A stretch of 64,000 nucleotides of DNA from Mesorhizobium sp. C432A (GTDB lineage: Bacteria > Pseudomonadota > Alphaproteobacteria > Rhizobiales > Rhizobiaceae), in contig NZ_CP100470.1 of assembly GCF_030323145.1 (NCBI RefSeq), positions 1,054,001 to 1,118,000 on the forward strand, given 5' to 3'. Of this stretch, positions 7,983-19,334 are shown piece after piece. The notes below the pieces were generated by a model that did no database searches, was not told the origin of the DNA, and saw nothing but the letters and a program-made list of their open reading frames with translations. Positions within the stretch are counted from its first letter, which is position 1. The number at the start of each line of letters is the position of its first letter. Position numbers and translations under genes: made by a program.

Positions 7983-8981
7983 ATGACCGCACTTTCCGTT
8001 CTCGACCTGTCGCCGATCGTCGAAGGCAGCGACGCCTCGCAATCGCTGGCAAATTCGCTCGACCTGGCCCGCCATGCCGAGCGGCTCGGCTACAAGCGCT
8101 ACTGGCTGGCCGAGCACCACAACATGCCGGGCATCGCCAGCGCGGCGACCGCCGTCGTCATCGCCCATGTCGCCGACGGCACCAAGACCATCCGCGTCGG
8201 CGCCGGCGGCATCATGCTGCCCAACCATGCGCCGCTGGTGATTGCCGAGCAGTTCGGCACGCTGGCGGCACTGCACCCCGGCCGCATCGACCTCGGCCTC
8301 GGCCGGGCGCCCGGCACCGATATGGGAACAGCGCGCGCGCTGCGCCGCAATCTCGAGGCGTCAGACAATTTCCCCCAGGACGTCGTCGAGCTGATGGGCT
8401 ATTTCCAGCCGGCCGCGGAAGGCCAGCGTATCCACGCCGTGCCCGGCGAAGGCCAGAAGGTGCCGGTCTGGATCCTCGGTTCCAGCCTCTATGGCGCGCA
8501 GCTCGCCGCCATGCTCGGCCTGCCCTATGCGTTTGCCTCGCATTTCGCGCCGGCCGAACTCGACCATGCGCTGGAGATCTACCGTTCGCGCTTCCAGCCT
8601 TCGGAACAGCTGGACAAGCCCTATGTCATGCTCGGCCTCAACGTTTTCGCCGCACCGACCGATGGAGAGGCCAAACTGCTGTTCACCTCGTTGCAGCAGG
8701 CCTTCGTCAATCTGCGCACGGGGCGGGCCGGCCGCCTGCCGCCGCCGGTCGAGGGCTATGACCAGACGCTCGAGCCGATGGCAAAAACCATGATTTCGCA
8801 GGCGCTGTCCTGCGCCGTCGTCGGCTCTCCCGAAACCGTCCGGCAAGGCATAGACGCGTTCGTGCGCCGCACCGGCGCAGACGAGCTGATGGTGACCGCG
8901 CAGATCTTCGACCATGCGGCACGCGTGCGCTCGTTCGAAATCCTGGCCGAGGCGCATAAATCGCTGTCGCAGGCCGCGTGA
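7983..8981 (+). CDS. LLM-class flavin-dependent oxidoreductase, luciferase family group 1
   Basis: A 332-residue luciferase-like TIM-barrel oxidoreductase with [11 protein letters not shown] at the start, [16 protein letters not shown] at about 38-53, [20 protein letters not shown] at about 80-99 and [14 protein letters not shown] at about 105-118. This is the group 1 or MsnO8-like branch. ATG 7983 was chosen because it lies directly at the family N-terminus; the open frame upstream of it overlaps the acetyltransferase relic. FMN-dependent monooxygenation is likely and the substrate is unknown. It is one of two non-identical LLM genes within 4 kb. Confidence 0.85.
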   Translation: MTALSVLDLSPIVEGSDASQSLANSLDLARHAERLGYKRYWLAEHHNMPGIASAATAVVIAHVADGTKTIRVGAGGIMLPNHAPLVIAEQFGTLAALHPGRIDLGLGRAPGTDMGTARALRRNLEASDNFPQDVVELMGYFQPAAEGQRIHAVPGEGQKVPVWILGSSLYGAQLAAMLGLPYAFASHFAPAELDHALEIYRSRFQPSEQLDKPYVMLGLNVFAAPTDGEAKLLFTSLQQAFVNLRTGRAGRLPPPVEGYDQTLEPMAKTMISQALSCAVVGSPETVRQGIDAFVRRTGADELMVTAQIFDHAARVRSFEILAEAHKSLSQAA

Positions 8982-9203
8982 CGCTTTTGCCTGTGTCTGC
9001 TGTGGGCAGGCGCCTTCCTCAGCCAGGAGCCGCCTCTCTCACGCATAGGTGACGTTTTCTTGTGGTTTCGAAGCCCTGACTGGGCGCTTCGCCGGGGGAT
9101 CGCGCAGATCCTGGGGTTTTGAGCGCGGTTTGAGCACATCCGGGCCGCCGGGCGGCTGTTCAAAGGCGCCAAGCGCGGCGCGGTGGATGCCATGCGCAGA
9201 ATG

Positions 9204-9232
9204 CTTGCGCCCGATGCCGCCTGTTCTTATAT
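9204..9232 (+). promoter_or_regulatory. RpoH (sigma-32) type heat-shock promoter of dnaK
   Basis: CTTG at 9204-9207 and CTTATAT at 9226-9232 are separated by 18 bases. This fits the alphaproteobacterial RpoH consensus (CTTG, 17-18 bases, CYTATNT). It lies about 120 bases before the dnaK start codon. The gap between the flavin oxidoreductase and dnaK (8982-9352, 371 bases) has no credible gene; this promoter is its only clear feature. Confidence 0.75.
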
Positions 9233-9352
9233 ACGCGCCAAGCCGCCCAGTGCCGGAATGCCGGTTGCCGGAGCGGAATTTCTTGTGAACAGGGGCTTTC
9301 GTCGGAACGCCTTACGGGTCCTGAGAGCCTGCTTAGCGGAGAGACTAGAAAA

Positions 9353-11269
<1,917 letters not shown>

Positions 11270-11292
11270 CCGGTTGACGGCAAATAAAGCGG

Positions 11293-11320
11293 AAAGCCCG
11301 GCGCAAAGCCGGGCTTTTTT
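11293..11320 (+). terminator. Rho-independent terminator after dnaK
   Basis: The perfect stem AAAGCCCGGC (11293-11302) / GCCGGGCTTT (11308-11317) has the 5-base loop GCAAA and runs into a T tract ending at 11320. It sits 24 bases after the dnaK stop and would lower read-through into dnaJ, giving more DnaK than DnaJ. Confidence 0.85.
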
Positions 11321-11487
11321 GCAACCCTCGCTGAAAAATGCGGGCCTTGCCGAAAAAGTCACTGAAAAACACAGGCACAAGCGCGCCGGCCCTAGCATCC
11401 GGGCAGCACCGCTCCTAAATCGAGACAACGTGCCGGCAAACGACGCAACATGCATCAAGACGTTGAGCATCCGGACTGCGGGAAAAG

Positions 11488-12618
11488 ATGAAAGCTGATT
11501 TCTACGAGACGCTGGGCGTGCAAAAGGGCGCCGACGAGAAGGAGCTCAAGAGCGCTTTCCGCAAGCTGGCCATGCAGTTCCATCCCGACCGCAATCCCGG
11601 CGATCACTCATGCGAGCATAAGTTCAAGGAAATCAACGAAGCCTACGAAACGCTGAAGGACCCGCAGAAGCGCGCGGCCTATGACCGTTTCGGTCACGCC
11701 GCCTTCGAGCAGGGCGGCATGAATGGCGGCGCGCAAGGTTTTGGCGCCGGCGGCTTCGCCGACATTTTCGAAGACATTTTCGGCGACATGATGGGCGGGC
11801 GCCAGCGCCGCTCGTCGGGCGGCCGCGAACGCGGCGCCGATTTGCGCTACAATATGGAAATCACGCTGGAAGAAGCGTTTGCCGGCAAGACCGCGCAAAT
11901 CCGCGTGCCGGCCTCGATCTCATGCACGGAATGCTCCGGGACCGGCGCCAAGCCCGGCACCCAGCCGGTGACCTGCTCGATGTGCCATGGCCACGGCAAG
12001 GTACGAGCGACGCAAGGCTTCTTCTCGATCGAGCGTACCTGCCCGCAATGCCAAGGCCGCGGCCAGACGATCAAGGACCCGTGCCCGAAATGCGCCGGCC
12101 AGGGCCGCGTCACCGAGGAACGCTCGCTGTCGGTCAATATCCCGGCCGGCATCGAGGACGGCACCCGCATCCGGCTTGCCAATGAGGGCGAGGCGGGCCT
12201 GCGCGGCGGCCCATCGGGCGACCTCTATATTTTCCTGGCGGTGAAGCCGCATGAATTCTTCCAGCGCGACGGCGCCGATCTCTACTGCAAGGTGCCGATA
12301 TCGATGACGACGGCCGCCCTTGGCGGCTCGTTCGAGGTGACGACGCTGGACGGCAGTCAGACCAAGGTGAAAGTGACCGAAGGCACGCAGAACGGCCGCC
12401 AGTTCCGCCTCAAGGGCAAGGGCATGCCGGTGCTGCGCCAGCCCAATGTCGGCGACCTCTATATCCAGACCGCGGTCGAAACGCCGCAAAACCTGTCGCG
12501 CCGCCAGCGCGAGTTGCTGGAAGAGTTCGAGCAGCTGTCGTCGAAGGACAATTCGCCCCAGTCGAGCGGCTTTTTCGCCCGCATGAAGGACTTTTTCGAA
12601 TCCTTCGGCGAGCACTGA
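11488..12618 (+). CDS. dnaJ: Chaperone protein DnaJ (Hsp40)
   Basis: A 376-residue type I Hsp40. The J domain (about 1-70) has the HPD motif within [10 protein letters not shown], then a Gly/Phe-rich linker (about 75-105). The zinc domain has four CxxCxGxG repeats, [24 protein letters not shown] and CPKCAGQG (about 145-210), and the C-terminal beta domains include VSKSI-like client-binding regions ending near residue 345. It stimulates DnaK ATPase and delivers substrates. The gene lies 218 bases after dnaK, past a terminator, so partial read-through or its own promoter is expected. Confidence 0.97.
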   Translation: MKADFYETLGVQKGADEKELKSAFRKLAMQFHPDRNPGDHSCEHKFKEINEAYETLKDPQKRAAYDRFGHAAFEQGGMNGGAQGFGAGGFADIFEDIFGDMMGGRQRRSSGGRERGADLRYNMEITLEEAFAGKTAQIRVPASISCTECSGTGAKPGTQPVTCSMCHGHGKVRATQGFFSIERTCPQCQGRGQTIKDPCPKCAGQGRVTEERSLSVNIPAGIEDGTRIRLANEGEAGLRGGPSGDLYIFLAVKPHEFFQRDGADLYCKVPISMTTAALGGSFEVTTLDGSQTKVKVTEGTQNGRQFRLKGKGMPVLRQPNVGDLYIQTAVETPQNLSRRQRELLEEFEQLSSKDNSPQSSGFFARMKDFFESFGEH

Positions 12619-12735
12619 ACCCAAGCCAAGGCCGCCACGCTTCCCAAACGTCATCAACATCTTATGCCAGATCGCGCCTTGCCTTGGACCTGTTAGCTGC
12701 TAAGTAGCGTTCGGGGAGTGTTGAGGAGAACTTGC

Positions 12736-13341
12736 ATGGCACGTGGTCCGGGATTGCGGAAGGCGCTGGCGGAAAAGTTCGACGACGAACTCAAATTCTT
12801 CAAAGGCTGGATCGACAAGCCGAAGTCGGTCGGTTCGATCGTGCCGACAAGCTCCGTCACCGCCCGCAAGATGGCTTCCATCGTCAATCCGAAGTCCGGC
12901 CTGCCGGTGCTTGAAGTCGGCCCCGGCACAGGCGTCATCACGCGTGCAATCCTCGCCCAGGGCGTTAAGCCCGAAAACCTCTACGCGGTCGAATATTCCA
13001 CCGATTTCGTGCGCCATCTGCGCCAGCTCTATCCCGGCGTCAACGTCATCGAGGGCGATGCCTTCAATCTCAACGCCACGCTTGGCGAGAAGAGCGGTAT
13101 GGTTTTCGATTCCGTCGTCTCCGGCGTGCCGCTGCTCAATTTCCCGGTCGCACAGCGGATCGCCTATATTGAAAGCCTGCTAGACCGCATCCCGGTTGGA
13201 CGGCCGATCGTGCAGCTGACCTATGGGCCGTTGTCGCCGATCCCGCCCGGCCGCGGCAATTACACGGTCAAGCATTTCGACTTCATCTTCCGCAACATCC
13301 CGCCGACGCAGCTGTGGATCTACCGGCGCGAAGCGCATTAG
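12736..13341 (+). CDS. pmtA: Phospholipid (phosphatidylethanolamine) N-methyltransferase, rhizobial type
   Basis: A 201-residue SAM-dependent methyltransferase with motif I LEVGPGTGVITRAIL (about 60-74) and an N-terminal amphipathic segment ELKFFKGWIDKPKSVGSIVP, typical of Sinorhizobium-type PmtA. This enzyme methylates phosphatidylethanolamine three times to make phosphatidylcholine, which rhizobia need for symbiosis and membrane integrity. ATG 12736 was chosen over GTG 12718 because GAGGAG lies about 8 bases before it. Its position after dnaK-dnaJ is the order known from Mesorhizobium and relatives. It is convergent with the LysR gene. Confidence 0.9.
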   Translation: MARGPGLRKALAEKFDDELKFFKGWIDKPKSVGSIVPTSSVTARKMASIVNPKSGLPVLEVGPGTGVITRAILAQGVKPENLYAVEYSTDFVRHLRQLYPGVNVIEGDAFNLNATLGEKSGMVFDSVVSGVPLLNFPVAQRIAYIESLLDRIPVGRPIVQLTYGPLSPIPPGRGNYTVKHFDFIFRNIPPTQLWIYRREAH

Positions 13342-13436
13342 CTGGTATTGGGGGCGGGAGAAGTCTCTGGCGCCTTGTAGAGGATCGCCGTCTCCCGAAG
13401 GAAGCTCGATTGAGGGTCGATCCACATCCTTGACTG

Positions 13437-14345
13437 TTATCCGCCTCGCAAACTCGTGGCGACCTCTCTGATCGCCGCGCACATGGCCCGCACGGCCGTT
13501 GCTTCGGCGCTGCTGGAGAACAGAAGCAGCAGAGGCCGACGCGCACGCGGCTCAAGAGGACGCCTCGCAACGATTCGCTGCCAATCGGCCGGAAACGCCA
13601 GGCCTGGCGCAATCGACAAACCGCGCCCGGCCCCAACCAGAGCAAGCAGCGCCGCCATATCGCTCGCCGACAGGATGACAACTGGCGCAACGCCAAAATC
13701 CTGGAACAATTCGGCAAGCATTGGTCCGCAGCCGCCGCTCGACATAATGAATGGCTGGCCGTCGAGAGCGCGGATCGGAAATGACCCGCCTTGGACTGAG
13801 TTCTTTTGCGATGACGCCACAAAGAGTTCGTCGTCGACAAGTTCCTCGGCTTGGCAATTGCCGGCGATGTAGGACAGTCCAATATCGGCGGCACCGCGAT
13901 CGACCCACTCCGCCACCTCGGTATCCGTGCCCAAGAGCAGTTCGACAGCAAGCTCCGGGTGCCGGACGGAAGTAATGTTCAACGCATATGGAGCAATCTT
14001 TACCGAGGCGCTGCTGACCAGCGCGAGCCGTACTCTGTCTTTGATGGAGTGTTCCCGTAGGCCGACAAGACGGCCTAAAGCATGCAAAGCGGCGCGCGCC
14101 GCGTCCAAAGCCGCCTCGCCGGTTGCGGTGAAAGCGACACCGCGCCGATCACGTATGACGAGGGGCGCGCCAACGATCTCCTCCAGCGCCTTCATTGCAT
14201 GGCTTATGGCCGATTGAGAAAGACAGAGCCGCTCGGCGGTTTTGGTGAAGCTGCGCGTCTCGCTGAGCGATGTCAGGACGCGCACCATCGTGATGTTGAT
14301 ATTAGCTTTGTTCATGGCTGCCGAAATATCTTTCATTTCGCTCAT
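13437..14345 (-). CDS. LysR-family transcriptional regulator
   Basis: A 302-residue LysR regulator. The winged helix-turn-helix (about 20-75) has SFTKTAERLCLSQSAISHAMKAL, and the effector domain follows (from about 100, starting RVRLALVSSASVK). It is transcribed divergently from the LysE-type exporter at 14468, with 122 bases between them, the classic arrangement in which the LysR protein controls its neighbour in response to the exported solute. No clear T-N11-A box stands out. A second ATG ten codons in (MNKANINITMVRV) is an equally possible start. Confidence 0.88.
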   Translation of the reverse strand: MSEMKDISAAMNKANINITMVRVLTSLSETRSFTKTAERLCLSQSAISHAMKALEEIVGAPLVIRDRRGVAFTATGEAALDAARAALHALGRLVGLREHSIKDRVRLALVSSASVKIAPYALNITSVRHPELAVELLLGTDTEVAEWVDRGAADIGLSYIAGNCQAEELVDDELFVASSQKNSVQGGSFPIRALDGQPFIMSSGGCGPMLAELFQDFGVAPVVILSASDMAALLALVGAGRGLSIAPGLAFPADWQRIVARRPLEPRARRPLLLLFSSSAEATAVRAMCAAIREVATSLRGG

Positions 14346-14467
14346 ATTAAAGAGCGCTGTAGGTTTTGTGAAGGTGAGGGAAACGACCCTCGAAATCGGC
14401 GAGCGGCTTTCCTGGCCTCTCCGGCATGCAGGCGTGCGGTACGACGAGACTGAAATTGGAGTATCGC

Positions 14468-15079
14468 ATGAGCTACCTTCCGCAATTCCTGACCCTTGCT
14501 TCGGTCTTCCTGCTCGGCGCCATGAGCCCAGGACCCGATTTTGTAGCCGTGACTTCCCATGCGCTGATCAGCCGTCGCGCGGGGTTCCATGTGGCGCTTG
14601 GCATTGCCGCAGCGATCATGGTGTGGGCGGCTCTCGCGATGTGTGGCCTGGGCCTCGTACTGACGCAGATTGCATGGGCTCACCTTGCCGTCCGGATCGC
14701 CGGCGCCGTGTATCTCGGTTACCTGGGCAGCAAGATCCTTTTGTCGGCTTGGCAGGCGCGGCCACCGCTGGCCGTCAGTGGCGCAGAGACTACGGCTCCC
14801 TGGCGAAGCGGCTTCGTTGTCGGAATTACAAATCCGAAGACAGCCGCCTTCTTCGCGAGCCTGTTCATATCGGTATTGCCGATGCAGGCTCCGATCTGGG
14901 TCCAGGCAGTGTCGCTGGCCATAATTGGGCTGGTCGCGATGGCGTGGTTTGGGCTTGTCGCGCTGATGTTCTCCACAAGAAGGGTTCGGGCGGTATATGG
15001 CAGCGTCCGCAGGCCGATAGATGCCTTGCTCGGAGTTGCACTCATCGCGCTGAGTGCAAGAATTGCGGTCACCCACTAG
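14468..15079 (+). CDS. LysE/RhtB-family amino-acid or small-solute exporter
   Basis: A 203-residue inner-membrane protein with about six helices. Family hallmarks are LGAMSPGPDFVAVTSHALISRRAG near the N-terminus (about 15-40), GAVYLGYLGSKIL (about 72-84), and FVVGITNPKTAAFFASLF in the fourth helix. RhtB relatives export homoserine, threonine or other neutral amino acids. The start at 14468 was chosen because TTGGAG precedes it and MSYLPQFL begins the first helix. It is divergent from its likely LysR regulator. The pair looks slightly less GC rich than its neighbours and may be an acquired unit. Confidence 0.88.
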   Translation: MSYLPQFLTLASVFLLGAMSPGPDFVAVTSHALISRRAGFHVALGIAAAIMVWAALAMCGLGLVLTQIAWAHLAVRIAGAVYLGYLGSKILLSAWQARPPLAVSGAETTAPWRSGFVVGITNPKTAAFFASLFISVLPMQAPIWVQAVSLAIIGLVAMAWFGLVALMFSTRRVRAVYGSVRRPIDALLGVALIALSARIAVTH

Positions 15080-15199
15080 CATAGCCCAGCTGCTCGGCAC
15101 ACCCTTCACGCGCTTGCCCCCCGATCGTTTCCGTTTTTTGAGCCAGTGCGTTGATTTGCGCAGCCTCTGGCTGTACCTGTCCGGGAACAAGAGTGGCCA

Positions 15200-15796
15200 A
15201 TGGCTGTGATCGCGAAAATCCTCGTCTTCGCCGGCTCGGTGCGCAGCGGCGCCTTCAGCGGCAGGACCGCCGATGTGGCGCAGAAGGAGCTGGCCATGCA
15301 AGGCGCCGAGGTGACGCGCATTTCGCTGGCCGACTATCCGCTGCCGATCATCGACGAGGACCTCGAAAAGGAAAAAGGCGTTCCCGACAACGCCGTGAAG
15401 CTCGGCCGGCTGATCGCCGCCCATGACGGGCTGCTGATCGCGACGCCGGAATATAATGGCTCGATCCCGCCATTGCTCAAGAACACGATCGACTGGGTAA
15501 GCCGGGTGCGCCTGGATGGCGGCCGGCCGGTGAGGCCATTTGTCGGCAAGGTCGCCGGCCTGTGCTCGTCTTCCAACGGACATTTCGCCGGGATCCGCTG
15601 CATCAACCATCTGCGCGCCGTGCTGGTGCGCTGCCAGCTGGAGATGGTGACGCCGGAATGCTCGGTATCCGATGGCGGCAATGCCTTCGACGGCGACGGC
15701 AATTTCAGGGATGATAGACTGACCAAATCGATGGAGCACCTATGCCGCACGCTGATCGAAACCTCGCGCATGCTGTCGACCCGGACCGGGGCATGA
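15200..15796 (+). CDS. NAD(P)H-dependent FMN reductase family protein
   Basis: A 198-residue flavodoxin-like protein of the NADPH-dependent FMN reductase family. The phosphate loop is [15 protein letters not shown] (about 11-25), [21 protein letters not shown] (about 82-102) is the conserved flavin-binding strand, and [10 protein letters not shown] follows. It could reduce FMN, quinones or chromate. Reduced flavin from such an enzyme could feed the LLM oxidoreductases at 5-9 kb, although the genes are not linked. It ends 4 bases inside the start of pyrF, so the two are probably co-transcribed and translationally coupled. Confidence 0.85.
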   Translation: MAVIAKILVFAGSVRSGAFSGRTADVAQKELAMQGAEVTRISLADYPLPIIDEDLEKEKGVPDNAVKLGRLIAAHDGLLIATPEYNGSIPPLLKNTIDWVSRVRLDGGRPVRPFVGKVAGLCSSSNGHFAGIRCINHLRAVLVRCQLEMVTPECSVSDGGNAFDGDGNFRDDRLTKSMEHLCRTLIETSRMLSTRTGA

Positions 15797-16506
15797 TTTC
15801 CACAGCCATGCAGGCCCACACCATGAGAGACAGGCTGATCGTCGGCCTCGACGTGCCGACGGTGAAAGAGGCCGAACAGGCGGTGCGCGAACTCGACGGC
15901 GTCGTCTCCTTCTACAAGATCGGCTATCAGCTGGCCTTCGCCGGCGGGCTCGACTTCGCCAGGGAGTTGGCCAGCGGCGGCACCAGAATCTTCCTCGACA
16001 TGAAGCTGCTCGACATCGACCACACGGTGGCCAAGGGTGTCGAGAACATCGTGCGCATGGGCATGACCATGCTGACCATCCACGCCTATCCCAAGGCGAT
16101 GCGGGCCGCGGTGGAGGCCGCCAGGGGCAGCGACCTGTGCCTGCTGGCGGTCAGCGTGCTGACCTCGATGGACGAGCAGGACGTGATCGACGCCGGCTAT
16201 GAATATGACCCGCACACGCTGGTGCTGAGGCGCGCCGAACAGGCGCTGCATGCAGGCATGGGCGGCGTCGTCTGCTCGGCCGAGGAGGCGGAAGCGGTGC
16301 GCCGCATCGTCGGACCCGACCTGGCGGTGGTGACGCCGGGGATACGGCCCAAGGGCAGCGACCATGGTGACCAGAAACGCGTGGTGACGCCCGGCCAGGC
16401 GATCCGCAACGGCTCCAGCCATCTTGTTGTGGGCCGGCCAATCGTGGCGGCAAGCGACAGGCGCGCGGCGGCGGAAGCCATACTGGAAGAGATGCGCGCC
16501 GCGTAA
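15793..16506 (+). CDS. pyrF: Orotidine 5'-phosphate decarboxylase
   Basis: A 237-residue TIM-barrel enzyme for the last step of UMP synthesis. The signature is [14 protein letters not shown], in which the Asp-Lys-x-x-Asp array (LDMKLLDID) is the catalytic network, preceded by LIVGLDVPT and KIGYQL. The C-terminal phosphate-binding [12 protein letters not shown] is intact. ATG 15793 overlaps the FMN reductase stop by 4 bases; a later ATG at [10 protein letters not shown] is also possible. The gene is followed 13 bases later by the DUF1330 gene, probably in one operon. Confidence 0.95.
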   Translation: MISTAMQAHTMRDRLIVGLDVPTVKEAEQAVRELDGVVSFYKIGYQLAFAGGLDFARELASGGTRIFLDMKLLDIDHTVAKGVENIVRMGMTMLTIHAYPKAMRAAVEAARGSDLCLLAVSVLTSMDEQDVIDAGYEYDPHTLVLRRAEQALHAGMGGVVCSAEEAEAVRRIVGPDLAVVTPGIRPKGSDHGDQKRVVTPGQAIRNGSSHLVVGRPIVAASDRRAAAEAILEEMRAA

Positions 16507-16519
16507 CGAGGAGAAGAAA

Positions 16520-16807
16520 ATGCGCAAGGGATACTGGATAGCCCGCGTCGATGTGCGCGACGCTGAAGGCTACAAGGACTATGTCGCTGCCGCCAAGCTC
16601 GCTTTCGACCGTTTCGACGTGAAGTTCCTTGCCCGTGGCGGTGAGCATGAAAAGGCCGAGGGGCCTGGCCGCGCCCGCAATGTCATTATCGAGTTCGAAT
16701 CGCTCAGCGCGGCGCATGACTGCTACCACTCGCCGGAATACCAACGCGCCGTCGCCATCCGTCAGAAAGTGGCCGATGGCGAGATCGTGCTGGTCGAGGG
16801 TATCTGA
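16520..16807 (+). CDS. DUF1330 (dimeric alpha-beta barrel) protein
   Basis: A 95-residue protein beginning MRKGYWIARVDVRDAEGY with a later EGPGRARNVIIEFES and HSPEYQRAVAIRQK. This is the DUF1330 family, small ferredoxin-like dimeric barrels related to monooxygenases and YciI proteins with no defined reaction. The ATG at 16520 has GAGGAG 10 bases before it. It follows pyrF closely and is convergent with the LtrA-like gene. Confidence 0.85.
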   Translation: MRKGYWIARVDVRDAEGYKDYVAAAKLAFDRFDVKFLARGGEHEKAEGPGRARNVIIEFESLSAAHDCYHSPEYQRAVAIRQKVADGEIVLVEGI

Positions 16808-16825
16808 CGCGCGAAGCTGCTCTGC

Positions 16826-18079
16826 TCAGTGCGGCGCTTCCTCCTGCGCCAGCACCTCCAGTTGATGGCGGTGCCCCGACAGCTCATAGCCGACAACGGT
16901 GACGGCCGGCGCTAGCGTCAGTAAGATGAGGCAGACCGCCATGTCGACGCCGGCAAGGGCGGCGATGATGGCAAGTGCGACGACCGCAGCCGTTCCCGCC
17001 AGCAGCCAGACGTGGAGGGGATCGAAGCGCTGGACGAGATAATAATACAGCGCATAGATCGCCCCCAGGAACACGCCTAGCGGAATGGCGACTGACAGCA
17101 GGGTCGCTACCGGGCCGTTATGGGTCTTGTGCTCGATGAAATAGGCCGCGACATGCAGCCCGGCGCCGGTGGCGACGATGGCAGCGACGATCACCATCTG
17201 GCCATAGCCCCAGACGAAGGAACGGCTGCGGTGCTGGTGCAGCACCGTCCCCGAGGGCAGCATGTAATAGACCCACCACATGCCGAAGGTGAGACCCATT
17301 CCGGCAATGCCGATCAAGGCGGCATCGAGGTTCCAGCCCTGCTCCTCGACCGCGGCCGACAGCGTCGCCAGCGTGCCGACCACCCCTTCGCCCAGCGCGA
17401 TGATGGCGAACAGGCTGTAGCGCTCGGCGACGTGGTGCGCGTGCCAGGGCGTGCCGCCATCCCGGCGTTCGGCGATGACCGGTCCGGCAAGCTCGATGAG
17501 AAGCAGGACCGTGCCGAAAGCCAGGCTGGTCTCCAGCGAGAAATCGACCAGGATCTGCACCACCCAGCCGATCTGGGCGATCGCGATGGCGATGGCATAG
17601 GTGAGACAGGCACGCCGCCGCCCAGGGTCCTGCCGCGCCGCGCGCAGCCATTGGAAGATCATGGCGACGCGCATGATGACGTAACCCAGCACCATGACCG
17701 AATTGTTGAGGTGTTCGCCATGCTCGATCGAGGCGAACATGCGCGGCAGGCCGATGGCCAGCACCAGCACGCCGATCATCTGCACCATGGTGACGAGGCG
17801 GAAGATCCAATCGTCGGTGTCATAGGCGGAGGAAAACCAGGAGAAATTGATCCACGCCCAGCAGATCGCGAAGCTGGCAAAGCCGAAGCCGATCAGCGCC
17901 GCCGCGTAGTGGCCCTCGGCCAAGGCATGCGCCAGTTGCGACGAGGCAAGGCTGAAGGCGGTGACGAAGGTCAGATCGAACAGCAGCTCGAGCGGCGTGG
18001 CGACGCGATGCGCCTCATGCGGATCGCGCCCGGCCATGCGCCTTATGTGATGATGGAGGGAGCTTGCTGGTGTGCTCAT
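16826..18079 (-). CDS. Low temperature requirement protein A (LtrA) family membrane protein
   Basis: A 417-residue polytopic membrane protein with about eleven helices. The N-terminus has RVATPLELLFDLTFVTAF, the signature of the LtrA family, and the middle contains RYSLFAIIALGEGVVG, also conserved. LtrA was named from a Listeria mutant unable to grow in the cold. The biochemical role is unknown, and many bacteria carry paralogues. It follows the ATP-grasp gene on the same strand at a 90-base distance, so the link between the two is uncertain. Confidence 0.85.
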   Translation of the reverse strand: MSTPASSLHHHIRRMAGRDPHEAHRVATPLELLFDLTFVTAFSLASSQLAHALAEGHYAAALIGFGFASFAICWAWINFSWFSSAYDTDDWIFRLVTMVQMIGVLVLAIGLPRMFASIEHGEHLNNSVMVLGYVIMRVAMIFQWLRAARQDPGRRRACLTYAIAIAIAQIGWVVQILVDFSLETSLAFGTVLLLIELAGPVIAERRDGGTPWHAHHVAERYSLFAIIALGEGVVGTLATLSAAVEEQGWNLDAALIGIAGMGLTFGMWWVYYMLPSGTVLHQHRSRSFVWGYGQMVIVAAIVATGAGLHVAAYFIEHKTHNGPVATLLSVAIPLGVFLGAIYALYYYLVQRFDPLHVWLLAGTAAVVALAIIAALAGVDMAVCLILLTLAPAVTVVGYELSGHRHQLEVLAQEEAPH

Positions 18080-18169
18080 AGCGCGGCCTTGCCTGAGGAC
18101 TGTCCCGCGACACTAAAGGTGGAGCAAAAGCCGTCAAGGCGCGGTAGGTCGCGCTGGTCCCTCGACCGT

Positions 18170-19231
18170 TCAGATCGCCTGTCGGTTCAGTCGGTTCGCC
18201 GCCGTCTCGGCAACCGCATCGGCCAGCGTCATGCCCCATTGCATCAGGCAATAGGCGCGGAAATCGAAGCAGGGCAGGCCGGGACAGACCTCGAACTCGA
18301 TGAGGTGGACATGGTCGTTAGCCTCGACCCTGAAATCGAGGGAAAACACGTCTCGCAGGCCGAGCCCGCTGACCAGCCGCTCGGCGATGCGGCGGATGGT
18401 TGCCGCGGCTGCCGGCTGGGTGTCGGCAACCGCCTCCAGCACCGGCTCGCTGTATAGTCCAGCCGCCTTGGCGGCCTCGCCGGTGTCGCCGTAAAGCGCC
18501 ATCGAGTCCGCCATGGTCTGGAAATCGCCGCCGGAGTCGACGAATGCAACGCCGAGCGCTTCCGCCCCGGCATCCGTTTGCAGCCCAAGGAAGCTGGCGC
18601 GGACATTGCGACCGCCGACATAGGGCTGGACGACGACATCGTCGCGATAAGCGGCATAGACCCGCCGGCTAAGCTCCAGCGCATGGGCCAGGTCGTTGCA
18701 GCGTGAATCCGGCCAGATGCCTACCTTGGAGCCGAGCCGGTTCGGCTTGACGAACCAGCCGGCTTCCGAAGCTGGCGGGTCGGCCAGCCAGCGGCCGTCG
18801 CGGGCCAGGCCTGCCTGCGGCGCCGGCAGGCCGAGCGCGCAAAGCACGGCGCCGGAACGGAACTTGTCCTGGCAAAGCGCGAACAGCGCATCGTCGGCTC
18901 CGATGGTTCTAAGCCCATTCAGCCTGGCAAGTGCGGGCGCTGCAGCACCGCGGAAATAGGCAATGCCGTCGGTCAGCGTCCAGACCAGCGTGGTTGCGGG
19001 ATCGGCCTTCGCCAGCGCGCTTGCCGCATCGTCGAGTGCAACCGGCATAAAGGCGAGGCCGCGCTTTTCACAAGCGGTCGCCAGTTGATCGAACTCAGGA
19101 GCGAGATCGGTCGACTGCGCCAGATAAGACGAGATTTCCAGGGCGCGCTCGGCGGGAAAGCCGTCGGCGACCAGCCTGTCGAAACAGGCCTTTTCCGGCT
19201 CGTGGACGAGGATCAAGGTCGGGCGCGGCAT
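18170..19231 (-). CDS. ATP-grasp protein resembling D-alanine-D-alanine ligase
   Basis: A 353-residue protein. The N-terminal third is a pre-ATP-grasp Rossmann-like domain; the rest is an ATP-grasp fold with GWFVKPNRLGSKVGI (about 158-172), VVVQPYVGGRNVRASFLG and a metal-binding end at HLIEFEVCPGLPCFDFRAY (about 313-331), where DdlA has NEVNTLPG. It should join a carboxylate to an amine using ATP, but the substrate is unknown. It is not a cell-wall ddl: there are no mur genes near and the C-terminal motif differs. Its relatives are often called D-Ala-D-Ala ligase-like proteins. Confidence 0.75.
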   Translation of the reverse strand: MPRPTLILVHEPEKACFDRLVADGFPAERALEISSYLAQSTDLAPEFDQLATACEKRGLAFMPVALDDAASALAKADPATTLVWTLTDGIAYFRGAAAPALARLNGLRTIGADDALFALCQDKFRSGAVLCALGLPAPQAGLARDGRWLADPPASEAGWFVKPNRLGSKVGIWPDSRCNDLAHALELSRRVYAAYRDDVVVQPYVGGRNVRASFLGLQTDAGAEALGVAFVDSGGDFQTMADSMALYGDTGEAAKAAGLYSEPVLEAVADTQPAAAATIRRIAERLVSGLGLRDVFSLDFRVEANDHVHLIEFEVCPGLPCFDFRAYCLMQWGMTLADAVAETAANRLNRQAI

Positions 19232-19334
19232 GGGTCAAAGCTTCTCGGTGATGCAGCCACACCATCGCACGGCCAATGCGATCGGCTTGCGCGAAATCGA
19301 CCCGCGCCCGCCGCCTGCACGACAACCGGTACGC

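Noticed and set aside
9049..9288. A 79-codon frame upstream of dnaK
   Set aside because: It overlaps the RpoH-type promoter, has no ribosome-binding site and no protein-like composition.
14342..15739. A 465-codon frame on the minus strand across the LysE and FMN reductase genes
   Set aside because: It covers two recognised genes in antisense and contains no plausible protein domain.
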